Origin: Paramacrobiotus richtersi
Taxonomy: Eukaryota; Tardigrada; Eutardigrada; Parachela; Macrobiotidae
Assembly: GCA_034698045.1 (NCBI GenBank)
Contig: JAQGAU010000802.1
Coordinates: forward strand, 1 to 23,789
Length of the DNA: 23,789 bases
Direction: 5' to 3'
Shown one piece after another: positions 10,203-18,985 of this stretch (position 1 is the first letter of the stretch; each line of letters starts with the position of its first letter). The notes beneath the pieces are model-generated. The model was not told the origin of the DNA. It saw only the letters and a list, made by a program, of their open reading frames with translations, and did not search any database. The translations under genes were made by a program, and so were the position numbers.

Positions 10203-11844
10203 ATGGATGAAGTCCGTTTCTTCCCTTCCACACGCTCTGGCAGGATTCTGGTTTACAGCAACTTTATGTACACCATGGAAAAAGCCAAGGATATCGTCCA
10301 ACATTGGCGCTGTCGTGACCGGGAATGCAGCGGTCGAATCCATTACGCGCCCACTAATGGCAGTGTGATCCTGACAAAAGGTCATTCGCACCTGACTGAG
10401 CCAGCAGCCGTTATTGCTGCTCAAACGAGATCCCAAATCCTTGATCGCGCCAGCACAACGGTTGAGACACCTCGACAAATTCACCAGCATGTTACTGGAT
10501 CAGTTCCTCTTGCCGCGACCGTTAAGCTGCCGTCGTATATTGCGACGCAACGTGCAGTGGAAAGGAGACGACACAAAGATGGCGTTCCTTTGGCAGCACC
10601 AGAATCGCTGGCGGATATTGAGACGGCAGACCACCTACAACTCTCGCTACGTGGGGACAGATTCCTGTTGAAGGACACCGGTAAAAATGACAGCCGTCGG
10701 ATGCTTGTGTTCGCCACTGATAATAATATCCGTCAGCTGAAAAAGTGCGACATCTGGTTGGGTGATGGGACCTTTAAAGTCACCCAGCAGCTCTTTTACC
10801 AGATGTACAGTATACATGGAATCGTCGATGGAAAAGCAGTGCCGCTGGTCTACGCTCTGCTTCCCGACAAAACTGGTGACACATACGAACGCATGTTTAG
10901 GATTGTGTACGACGCGATCTTGGACTCCGGCTATCCTATAGATAAACCCATTGGACAGAGAATGTTTATTGTGGATCTTGAACAAGCAGCCATTATTGCT
11001 GCCAGAAAGGTGTTCACTGCAGCGAAAATGCAAGGTACGTTTGAACTTTAAAGGATGTTGAATCTCTGACTTGACTCACTTCTGATGCAACATATTTCTG
11101 CACAGTTTCACTGTTCTGTAGTTAGCCGCGTGCTGGGCCATTTGCTAGTCAACATCTATACTGCGAACTTCATTCCATCTTTTATAGGTTGCTTTTTCCA
11201 CTTCGGACAATGCGTTTACCGTAAACTGCAGCATCTTGGTCTCGCAACGAGGTACGGACGCGAGATCATCTTCGCCGAGCACTGCCGCATGGTATTGGCG
11301 CTAACGTTTGTCCCGTTGGAAGATGTCATTTTTGCGTGGGAGCAGTTACTGGGTATGAAAGTGAAAGTGAAATTGCATATTGGTTGGTGGTCATCTCTAT
11401 TCGTTACTTTCAGCTATGCCCGGACTGACACTGGACGCCGAGTTCATCAGATATTTTGAAAACACTTATATTGGGGCGCCGTTAGAAGATGGAAGCGGGC
11501 GGAAAAACCCGCTGTATGGACCCGAATTCTGGTCATGTTCTAAGCGTTTGGAAGAGGGGATCCAGAGAACAACCAATCCACAGGAAGCCTGGCACAATGC
11601 GTTCGCTCGGACTGTAGGATGCAGCCACCAAACTGTGTATGTGTTCTTCGGCAGCCTTTGCAAGGAGCAAAGCCACACTGAAACGGTGCTGGCTAAGCTA
11701 CTGTCTGGAGAACCACTGCCGCCTCCAAAAAAGAAATATGTGCGTGTAACGGACTGTCTGGTCAAGGTGCAGGCAAGTTACTCGCGGGGAGACGTTCTTG
11801 GATACTTGCGGAATATCGCAGTTAATATCGAAGTCAGGATTTAG
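10203..11844 (+). CDS. FLYWCH zinc finger plus MULE transposase protein, three exons
   Basis: Exons 10203-11034, 11188-11352 and 11414-11844 give 475 residues. Both introns (153 and 61 bp) are phase 1 with consensus ends (CAAG/GTACGT..TTTATAG/G and CTGG/GTATGA..TTTCAG/C). An N-terminal FLYWCH zinc finger (about 7-64) has Trp35, Cys37, Cys42, His61 and His63. The MULE domain follows: WLGDGTF with Asp188, FIVDLEQAA with Asp258, GCFFHFGQ with Cys279 and His282 (the C/H motif), and TNPQEAWHNAF with Glu390, matching the family's acidic residues. It would bind DNA and, if active, cut and paste a Mutator-like element in the nucleus. No terminal inverted repeats were found, so it may be a domesticated copy or one that has lost its ends. 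The ATG at 10203 (GACATGG) is the first in frame; an overlapping frame starting at 10120 is a shadow. Confidence 0.85.
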
Positions 11845-12119
11845 TTAAACGCGTATTTGCTATGCGATTTTGCGTTTCTCGGCTGGCATATGCGTGAATC
11901 TTACTTCGTGGTGTTTATGCATGAGAAACTCCAGTGTACCAGTGCACTGTACGGTTATTGCGTTTTGTAAACAAGTATTGTTGTCTTGTAGAGTGGTTGC
12001 GACAAGTTTGAATTAGCAGTTTCAGTCGTACAGTATTGTACATTTTTCAAGACGTTTTTGCTTATTGAACTGTTAATGATCGAGTTTTATTATTCAACTG
12101 GTTTCGCAAACTGAAGTGA

Positions 12120-12125
12120 AATAAA
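12120..12125 (+). terminator. Possible poly(A) signal of the MULE/FLYWCH gene
   Basis: AATAAA lies 276 bp after the stop codon at 11844, in a T-rich 3' region. It is the first canonical hexamer I noticed downstream of the gene. Confidence 0.35.
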
Positions 12126-12312
12126 TCCCCATGGTTTACTGTGGCACCGTTATCCGGTCGTTGAAATACGAGCAGAAATGAATTGCGGAGTAGGCTGAGA
12201 GCACGAATCAGCGGAATACCAAACGTGATCTATGACGAAGCGTTTGGCAACGAAACGTGTTCCCAGACCAGATGTTAGCTTCCGCGAAGTGGTCGATAAC
12301 GAGGTATACGCC

Positions 12313-12379
12313 TCGACCAACTGGTAATCGCGACGAAGTGTTCCTTGACCAAGTGGTACTCTCGACCGACTGGTGATCG
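12313..12379. repeat. Three copies of a GACCRASTGGT-type motif
   Basis: TCGACCAACTGGTAATCG (12313-12330), TTGACCAAGTGGTACTC (12345-12361) and TCGACCGACTGGTGATCG (12362-12379) are variants of one partly palindromic word. They lie upstream of the first ATG (12513) of the kinase gene, so they are 5' UTR or promoter sequence. The frame is open through them, but no ATG precedes 12513. Confidence 0.55.
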
Positions 12380-12512
12380 ACGAATTTATCAGCGACCACT
12401 CGTCGGTCTACCAAAAGGTCGGGAACCAAACGTCGGGGAGCCGAATATTCGAAACCCGATTCCTCCAAGCCAAGCAGCATCCGTGAAGGATAGTGCTGCA
12501 TCACCTCATCCT

Positions 12513-15500
12513 ATGAGGTATTACCAGACGGCCTCCGAGCCAGTACCATGGTCACCGGACTATGGTCGCCGGACTACGATCTCTGGAGCGCTACCGCAGC
12601 CCGGGCGTAATTGCCTTAGTTTGGAAGGTCCTGTACTCCCACTCGCGCTGCCACCGGCAGGCTTTGCTCAGCAGACACAGTTTCCTCAAAGTTCAATGTC
12701 CTACCAAGGTGCTTTCCTCCAGCAGCAGCAACAGCAGCAGCAAACAGCAACAGCAGCAGCAACATCAGCAGCAACATCAGCAACAGTTCGCGCGTTTTAA
12801 AAACGACAGCGTTAGATTGAGAGGTCCAGTTCCCCCACCCGCGTGCCACCGGCGGCGTTTGCTCATAAAACACAACGCCTGCCAAGTTTAGTCAGCCGCC
12901 AGATGTCCGGTCATTGTCAGTTTGCAAGTGCTTCTCTCCCTTCGCCGTTGGATCTGTCGCGCGGTATTAGTGACCCCGCCATCTCCACCACCCCGCTGCT
13001 GTCGGCGTTATTGTCGGGAATTCGGAAGGAAATGGCACCGAAACCCGCGTTGCGAGATGACACCGATCCGGGGCGGGTGTCCGCTTGGGGACAGCTGAGG
13101 GGTCAAATTCCACCCAACGTACAGTTGGATAGGGTAAGTACAACTGTACAGATAACAAATCTTCCAAATTCTTTCGGACAGAATGATATTTCAGTATTTG
13201 TTGTATCGCGCAGGGTGATCCTTATGCAGATCTTCACTTAAATCCTTATGCAGATCTTCACCTAAAGCTCCCACTGGAAGAGAAAACGCCCAAAGGATCG
13301 ACTTCGGGGTTGGAGGGCATGGCGATGGCTTCACAGTCTGCCATGAAGAGAAGGCGAACTGCTACGCACCGAGAGCTTGATGGTATGACCCGATAAAAAA
13401 TACGTACTGTGTGCTTTCCTTATGATAAAATGATGATGTTATGGTTCCATATCCGTCATCCGTGTGTTGAGCATTACGCATACCATCCTGAATTCTTGTA
13501 CGGATGTTGCGGAGGCGTTGGCACCTAGGCTCAGCCTGTCGGCCTAGACTCAGCCTGTCGTTTGGGGGTAGTCAGTATTTCGGCCAATTTCTTTAACATC
13601 TCAGGAAAATTGTAAACCTGAACTAAACACCACAATTATTACTACGTACAGATGTTCAAGACACTCATTGCACAAGATCAAAGCAGGAAATCTTACACAG
13701 AGTACAGCACAAGAGAGATTTTATATCTATCGTGTTACTATGCCGGTCTGTACCGAATTTGGTTATCAGGAAATGTTATTACCGTTTAATCTGAATGATT
13801 CCTTTGGTCGTTCTGATGCTCTTTGTAGATGACGAATCGGATTATGATGACGATGATGAATGGAAACACTGTACGTAAGTCTGGCCCTTCGGGGTTACTG
13901 TAAGACGGTTAAGAACCGCCATGACCTCCGGCCACTAACGGCCTGTGTGATCCGTCACGGCTAGCCCAGGCTGGCAGCATATGATCTTACTTCATCTTTG
14001 ACACAAGACTTTTGTCATACATATTGCGACTTGGCTGACTGGCAAAATTTGGACAGGGAGAACGCAAAGTTTTAATGGGTAATTGGGTATTGGCGGGAGA
14101 ATGCACGTTTTCGTGAGAACTGGAAAGTGCTTTGCAAACACGATGTTTTGCCGCGTTTCTGCTGCATTACACTTCGCATGCTTGTGGGGTTTTACTTGGT
14201 GAACTGAACTGCGAAAGCATGGAAGCTAATGTAAATTCTTAACGGTGACCATCCGGTGAGCAACAGCACAGCTATCGGTGGCAACTTGCTTTTATTTCTT
14301 AGCTCGCGTGATCCCGATTCAGTTCGTGAGGGTCATATCATCCAGAGCGCGTACCAAAGTATTCCAAGCAGTCCGTACTGACACCGCCGAAATCGTCGCG
14401 GTCAAGGTTATCCTATTGGATTTTGGGATGAAGCAGCGAGATGTTCAAGTTGCCGACCTTCGATCTAAATGGGACAGATTAAGAAACTTGGATCATCCAA
14501 ATATTGTGCGCCATTTTCAAAGCCAAGGAGTGTCAGAAACATCATACTATGAGCCTAGGACCTACCAGATCGCGATGGAATTCTGTGAGGGTAAAGCCTT
14601 ATGGCTAAATCTCTCAACTTTATTGGGAAAGTGATACAACTAAGCTGGCGCTAAAATAACTACTGCAATTATGTCAGTATTAAAAATTGAAACCAAAACA
14701 ACTAACACCAGTCTTATCATTCAAACCCGCCTTAGTACGTGGCAATGTACCCAATACCGATGTTGCGGTTCCTCTAACTATGGCTAAATTGTGCTACGGG
14801 ACGATAATATTATGGTGTCTTTATTGCAGCTTAGCTTGTGGCTGGTGCATTGCATAGTTTGTGCGTAGTAGCGCTAGTATGGCATTTTAGGTCTACGAAT
14901 CGTGCGATAAATTAACAACTGCTGGTTCTCACCACCGTCGTGATGACCACTGCAGAACCACAACTATAACTTTCTCTTTCATGTTTGATTTATGTCTCAA
15001 CATGTTGCATGTTGATACAGGCAGAACACTCCAGGATCATGACGTCAAGATCTTTGCCGTTACTCCACATTTGCTGCAAAAATGGACCAGACAGCTGGTA
15101 GACGGAATCACCTACTTGCATGAAAATCGTTGTGTCCACCGAAAAATCCAAGCTGACAATATCTTAATGACGTCATCAACTGATGTGACAACCTGCATCA
15201 TTAAAATAACTACCTTAGGCGACACGAAAAGCCTTTCGAAAGAAACCGCCCAAACGTACGAAGTCTCGCGTGAACGAAGCACCTGGGCTTCCATGTCGCC
15301 TGAGTTGATTAATGGCACGGATGAAGAAGTGGAGGATCCTGGAGAAAATGTGAAACTGGGAAGACGAACCGATATCTGGAGTTTGGGATGTGTGGTTATC
15401 CAGATGATTACTGGCGAAGTGCCGGAGTTCCACAAAACGCAGAATGGACGACTGACAAAAATTGCAGGAGGAATAGCAATAATGTACTTTGTTGGTACTG

Positions 15501-15682
15501 TCGGGTCACCAACAATTCCTCATCAGCTGCCAGATGCAGTGGCACGTTTCATTAAGCAGTGCCTTCAAAAGAATCCAAACCATAGGCCGTTTGCAGATGA
15601 ACTCAAAAGACATATGTTTCTGATTGCCGACAAGTACGATGTCGCAGTATGTCCGCTGCCAGAGCGGACGGGGTGTATCTAA
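12513..15682 (+). CDS. MEKK/STE11-like pseudokinase with polyQ N-terminus, probably decaying
   Basis: Proposed exons are 12513-13133, 13214-13382, 13829-13870, 14303-14590 and 15021-15682; phases agree throughout (0,1,1,1). Exon 1 is low complexity with a polyQ tract, broken by a +1 and then a -1 shift (12742 and 12844). Exon 2 has a duplicated DPYADLHL unit and basic KRRRTA. Exon 3 is acidic (DDESDYDDDDEW). Exons 4-5 hold the kinase domain: VFQA, VAVKV (Lys kept), HPNIVRHF, hinge AMEFCEG, HRKIQADNIL where HRD should be, TLG in place of DFG, MSPEL, TDIWSLGCVVIQMITG and the final HRPFADEL. Both catalytic aspartates and the loop glycines are lost, so phosphotransfer is unlikely; a scaffold role or pseudogene decay is possible. 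A rival donor, TAC/GTAAGT (13875), is stronger but needs a frameshift in the loop. The stop lies in an inserted repeat. A donor-like GCA/GTATGT near 15646 could instead lead to a lost last exon. Confidence 0.7.
12626..12874 (+). repeat. Internal duplication in kinase exon 1, unit about 195 bp
   Basis: A 54-bp segment at 12626-12679 (AGGTCC..., coding GPVLPLALPPAGFAQQTQ) recurs as 53 bp at 12822-12874 with roughly 80% identity by eye. The second copy lacks one base in the CGCGCTGCC/CGCGTGCC part. The starts are 196 bp apart, which is 195 plus the one extra base in the intervening Q tract. Confidence 0.65.
13218..13261 (+). repeat. 24-bp in-frame tandem duplication in kinase exon 2
   Basis: The 20-bp word ATCCTTATGCAGATCTTCAC occurs at 13218-13237 and 13242-13261 (period 24). 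It codes DPYADLHL followed by NPYADLHL. The copies are identical over the 20 bp, so the duplication is recent and keeps the frame. Confidence 0.85.
13906..13975 (+). other. Cluster of four small hairpins in kinase intron 3
   Basis: Four adjacent stems lie within 70 nt just after exon 3: CGGTT-aag-AACCG (13906-13918), GGCC-actaac-GGCC (13930-13943), GTGA-tccg-TCAC (13947-13958) and GCTAGC-ccag-GCTGGC (13960-13975, with one G-U pair). The stretch is GC-rich compared with the rest of the intron. It is not a tRNA: no T-loop box is present. A small structured intronic RNA is possible. Confidence 0.4.
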
Positions 15683-15812
15683 AACCTGGCGACCCCGGAC
15701 GTGGTCGTGGTCGATAGTGGTTGGGGTTTCGCGTGACCTCTGTGGTCGCTGGTGGTTATTCGTGGTTGTGGTTGCTCGTGGTTGTTGGTGTTTGTGGTCA
15801 GCAATGACCTGA
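15669..15812 (+). repeat. GTGGTCG repeat family, copy A
   Basis: It begins CGGGGTGTATCTAAAACC, continues TGGCGACC and ends near TGGTCAGCAATGACC. The outer part matches the ends of the 18839-21764 element. The inner part matches the reverse complement of copy B at 17988-18083. The TAA stop of the kinase gene (15680-15682) is part of this repeat. Confidence 0.75.
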
Positions 15813-15843
15813 AAATTATTTTTTTTTTTTTTTTTTCAACAAA

Positions 15844-17547
15844 TCAGTCATTATCGTTAAAAGTGCCGCGAACACAGAGCGCATTTCCCTTCTGCAACAA
15901 AATACTAATATTCTGGAAGAAAAAACAACAGGCCCTCTGATTATCTAAAACGTCATTCAAGCGGCGCCCAATCTTTTTCAAAAAGACCACTGCGTCCATT
16001 CCCCAGGTTCCAAAAGTTTCAAACGCCAATGGCACAAACTCGTACTGCTTGGCGAATTCCGCATACTTGCGCCGCTTTTTCGCTTCTGCCATTGCCGCTG
16101 CAGCTCCTGCTCTTTCCGATGTGTCCGCGATGCAGGTTCCTGCCACCGTGTCCACCACAGTAACGTCGTAAACCGCATTCTTTCCTCCCGTAACTGGCAC
16201 TCTAGTCATACCGTCTGGGCGCTTCCCATTCTGACGGATCAATCCTGGTGGTTCCTTTATCGCGTGGTATTGTGCCGTCGTCGCAGTTCTTGTGATCTTG
16301 TCATTTATCCGATCATGTCTCGACCTTCTGCCAGCGCTTCTTTTGCAGCTCAATCCATGATGCCCATCACTTCCCACAGGTCGGCCGCATCTACAAGTAT
16401 GCGCCTCGCAGACCGGAAGACCAATTCTTAAACCGACCGCAATCCGTAGTTCATCATCTTCCAAGTGCGTTCCGAACTGAGTAACAGGGAGTGCATGTAG
16501 CCAGGCTCCAGCATGTCCAGTCGACACGGCTAGTAATCGTGCTCTGTCCTTGGTTTCCGAAGACTGCAATAAAGTAGAAAAAATCTTCTCGGCCAACGGC
16601 AGATCCCACGCCTTCTGGACACACCGACTAGCGCCATCTGGTACAGCTCTCTCCGCCTTCTCGACCCATACGCTTACAGGGATGTCCGAAATCGAAGCGA
16701 TATCCGCATCCGGTAATATTGTACAAACCGTTTCTGCTGTGGCATAAACCGAAGAAATGTAAGCCGGTAGTGCCAGTTCCGACAGCTGCCTAATCCCGAG
16801 ACCGCCTTTTGACACTGGAAGTGACGCCTGCTGCCATCCCGTGTCTGTGAAACGCGTGTTAGTTATTTCGCCAATGGCCTGCCTCAGCATGTCGTCATAT
16901 CTTTTCAAAAGATCCGGTTTCTTCCAACACAGACCAGTCCGAATCGTATGTATTAACTTGGGTATTCCAAGGCAACTTTTTAATAAAAAGAGGGCTTGAT
17001 GCGCAGAGAGAAACTTCAGCCGACTGATAACTCGCTCCAGCTCAGCGGTTTTCTTCACCATAACAGCCTCCACGGCTTCTTCAAAAATCGGGGCTCCAAG
17101 CAGAGTCAGGTTCGTGTTTGTGCGAATCACCAGATCTGGGGCAGCCGCGCTGAATGACTGGAGAACAATATCCCGCTGGCTGTGCTTTTCACTCACAAAC
17201 AGCTCACACTTGCTAATGTTCAACTCCAGGCCAACCGCTTCGCCACTTTCCTGTATGGTTTGCATATCGGACAAAACCGTTTCTGGCGGTCCTCCCATTG
17301 TACCATCGTCCAAATACCAGACATTGAAGGGTGACTGGAGACCTTTGGTGGTGGCTTTAATGGCCAAACAGAACAGTAAAGGGCCCATTGGATCCCCCTG
17401 ATGGACACCCGTTTCGGATAAAATAACATTCTCCCCAAAACCCAGACACGTTGGCTTGCCATAAACACTGTGAACAAACGGGAAATACTCTGGCATCCAC
17501 TCTAAAACAGCGTTAAAGAAAACGTCTCGCCGATTCCACTTAACTGC
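15844..17547 (-). CDS. LINE polyprotein, C-terminal part: RT, CCHC and RLE endonuclease
   Basis: It is uninterrupted for about 567 codons and open at its 5' end, where it joins an inverted fragment; the first internal ATG is at 17496. Numbering from that Met: HQGDPMGPLLF at 32-42 is RT motif B, YLDD at 61-64 is the catalytic motif C, and LELNISKCE at 90-98 follows. A long thumb and linker come next. A zinc knuckle C368, C370, H380, C384 is followed by the restriction-like endonuclease core, KRPDG (425-429) with VYDVTVVD (442-449) and KKRRKYAEF downstream. This order is that of RLE-bearing non-LTR retrotransposons (the broad R2/NeSL-type group): the protein nicks a DNA target and copies its own RNA at the nick. 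The RT fingers and N-terminus are absent, so it cannot act by itself. No in-frame stops suggests a fairly young insertion. Confidence 0.85.
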   Translation of the reverse strand, partial: AVKWNRRDVFFNAVLEWMPEYFPFVHSVYGKPTCLGFGENVILSETGVHQGDPMGPLLFCLAIKATTKGLQSPFNVWYLDDGTMGGPPETVLSDMQTIQESGEAVGLELNISKCELFVSEKHSQRDIVLQSFSAAAPDLVIRTNTNLTLLGAPIFEEAVEAVMVKKTAELERVISRLKFLSAHQALFLLKSCLGIPKLIHTIRTGLCWKKPDLLKRYDDMLRQAIGEITNTRFTDTGWQQASLPVSKGGLGIRQLSELALPAYISSVYATAETVCTILPDADIASISDIPVSVWVEKAERAVPDGASRCVQKAWDLPLAEKIFSTLLQSSETKDRARLLAVSTGHAGAWLHALPVTQFGTHLEDDELRIAVGLRIGLPVCEAHTCRCGRPVGSDGHHGLSCKRSAGRRSRHDRINDKITRTATTAQYHAIKEPPGLIRQNGKRPDGMTRVPVTGGKNAVYDVTVVDTVAGTCIADTSERAGAAAAMAEAKKRRKYAEFAKQYEFVPLAFETFGTWGMDAVVFLKKIGRRLNDVLDNQRACCFFFQNISILLQKGNALCVRGTFNDND

Positions 17548-17712
17548 CCTCTGCCTGCTCCAGTTACCAGAGAGGAAGTTTTGGATGCACTGAAATCATT
17601 TAAACATGCAACCACGGGAGGGATTGATGGTATTAAACCAGAGCACCTGCGACAGCTAGTTCAGAAGCGTGGCGAGGCGGGGGTCCAGTTACTGGATGCG
17701 CTAGCAGATTAT
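17548..17712 (+). pseudogene. Inverted LINE fragment from just upstream of the RT fingers
   Basis: The plus-strand frame reads PLPAPVTREEVLDALKSF, then TTGGIDGIKPEHLRQLV and LLDALADY. This matches the conserved segment preceding RT motif 1 in this LINE group; the second LINE in this window has the equivalent EVEM...SGSSAGPSGLRPQHVKDM in its shifted frame. It abuts the minus-strand LINE body at 17547/17548, 5' end to 5' end, and its similarity stops at about 17712. Confidence 0.75.
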
Positions 17713-17879
17713 AGAGCGTATCGACAAGACATTTTCCTTTCTCGACTCACAAGAAAACGAGATCGAGGTCAACGTTGCAGCGCTCTGCAGAAAAGGCGCT
17801 TGTTGTTCTTTCCTTTTCTTTGTTATTACTACTACTTTTACGCTGATCATTTCTGTTTAGCTCTGCTTATCTTTCTTAC

Positions 17880-17885
17880 AATAAA
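17880..17885 (+). terminator. AATAAA hexamer beyond the LINE insertion
   Basis: AATAAA is followed within about 30 bp by the GT-rich CTTTGTGGTTT, as at real cleavage sites. Without the LINE (15819-17712) it would lie about 300 bp after the kinase stop codon, so it may be the original poly(A) signal of that gene. This is inference. Confidence 0.3.
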
Positions 17886-17987
17886 TGCATGCAGTACCTC
17901 AAAAATCTTTGTGGTTTAAACTGGAGAGGGGAGTAACTGTTCTGGCTTACTATCAAATTCCGTTCCTGCAGTGGCTACCGCTGTAGG

Positions 17988-18083
17988 CGTTTGGGGTCAT
18001 TATCGACCACAAACAACCACGACCAACCGCAACCACGAGCGACCATAAAGGTAACGTGAAACCACAACCACTATCGAGTCTAT
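17988..18083 (-). repeat. GTGGTCG repeat family, copy B (inverted relative to A)
   Basis: Its reverse complement reads CTCGATAGTGGTTGTGGTTT and so on to TGTGGTCGATAATGACC. It aligns to the inner part of copy A with about three-quarters identity and a small gap. The outer GGGTGTATC end is missing. A and B form an inverted pair around the LINE. Confidence 0.65.
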
Positions 18084-18830
18084 ATACTGTAATAAAATCG
18101 TGAACCCAATTACACGAGTGCAGTGAGGCGAACGATTATACCTATATCAAGATGAGCCGTACTTCCCTGTTTTTGCTTTTTCAAATGTGTCATTCCTGTA
18201 GCGTGTGATCCTGACTGAACAACTACGTGTACGTTTAAGAACTAAAATACGTGTACATCTATTCAGCTGGTTTCGAGTCTAGACTATGCGCTCGCTGCAA
18301 TCGAATAACAGCAGGCGCCCGAGAATTTTTTACTGGCCGGTTGACACGAAGAAGCATCAACTGCCCTTGTTGTTTTGCAGTTTGTATATCACTTGAAGCG
18401 GCAAACAATCAACAATCCAAGAGATGCGAAAATTAAAAATCGTTGTACCTAATGTTGCCGCATGTAAAGCAGCACATGTACGCGTCTGCAACGGTATAGT
18501 ATCACTGTATAGTATGTCCTAAGGAACTATGTATGCGTGGATCCCGTGACGACTTTGGTGATGAACACATACAGACATACAAATACACCGGCAGGAGAAA
18601 AATAACAAAATAATGAACAGCGTTACCACAAAGGCAAAATGACATGAATGGGCGCATAACATTGTGAGACTTGACGGTGACGACGTGTTTCCCACTGTTC
18701 AAATGGTATTCTTGTTTTTACGCTTTCACTTCCAGGTTGTAGACCCTGCCGGTACCGGTACGGATGCATTCATACAACGAAATATCGCCCATGACTCGCC
18801 AGAAAATACTAGTCTTTCGGCCTCCTGCAC
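18084..18830. other. Non-coding stretch between repeat copies
   Basis: Only short frames without family resemblance. No RNA gene or clear repeat was seen. Confidence 0.35.
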
Positions 18831-18838
18831 ACAAAAAC
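18831..18838. repeat. Left target-site duplication, ACAAAAAC
   Basis: The eight bases abut the left end of the 18839-21764 element and are repeated in the same orientation at 21765-21772. Confidence 0.65.
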
Positions 18839-18985
18839 GGGTGTATCGAAAAGGTGGCGACCACGGACGTGGTTATGGTCGACTGTGGTCGTGGTTTCCG
18901 ATGACCTATGTGGTCGACCGTGGTTGTGGTTTCTTGTGACTTCTGTGGTTACTGGTGGTTGACCGTGGTGGTCGATTGTGGTTAA
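18839..18985 (+). repeat. Left terminal inverted repeat (copy C of the GTGGTCG family)
   Basis: It runs from GGGTGTATCG through GGCGACCACGGACGTGG to GGTCGATTGTGGTTAAG. It contains repeated GTGGTCG and TGGTTGTGG words about every 15-25 bp. Confidence 0.75.

Larger units (their letters stand above)
15819..17712 (-). mobile_element. RLE-type LINE, 5'-truncated, poly(A)-tailed, with inverted 5' piece
   Basis: Read on the minus strand, the element ends with an open frame, a stop at 15846-15844, a 3' UTR of only seven bases (TTTGTTG) and an 18-nt A run (15836-15819). The sense part starts at 17547. Directly abutting it, 17548-17712 on the plus strand codes the segment that should lie upstream of it in the same type of protein. 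About 100 residues (RT motifs 1 to A) are missing between the two parts. This is the structure produced by twin priming during target-primed reverse transcription. No target-site duplication was recognised. Confidence 0.75.

Noticed and set aside
10117-10368. Signal-peptide-like frame at the start of the MULE gene
   Set aside because: It overlaps the FLYWCH coding exon in another frame and lacks support; the hydrophobic start looks fortuitous.
9520-12110. CAACTGGTTTC words on both sides of the MULE gene as terminal repeats
   Set aside because: They are in the same orientation, only about 11 bp long, and the word occurs elsewhere; not terminal inverted repeats.
12345-12512. N-terminal extension of the kinase gene before the ATG at 12513
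   Set aside because: The frame is open but has no ATG, and it contains the GACCRASTGGT motifs; more likely 5' UTR.
13877-13980. tRNA or tRNA-like gene in the kinase intron
   Set aside because: Stems are present, but no B-box and no cloverleaf spacing.
15112-15435. Antisense frame across the kinase domain
   Set aside because: Shadow of the coding strand; no family.
17713-17919. Extension of the inverted LINE fragment to its next stop
   Set aside because: After LADY the sequence loses similarity and becomes T-rich and tyrosine-rich.
15669-18083. Repeat copies A and B as the two ends of one element containing the LINE
   Set aside because: They are inverted and alignable, but B lacks the outer end and no target-site duplication was found; kept only as family copies.
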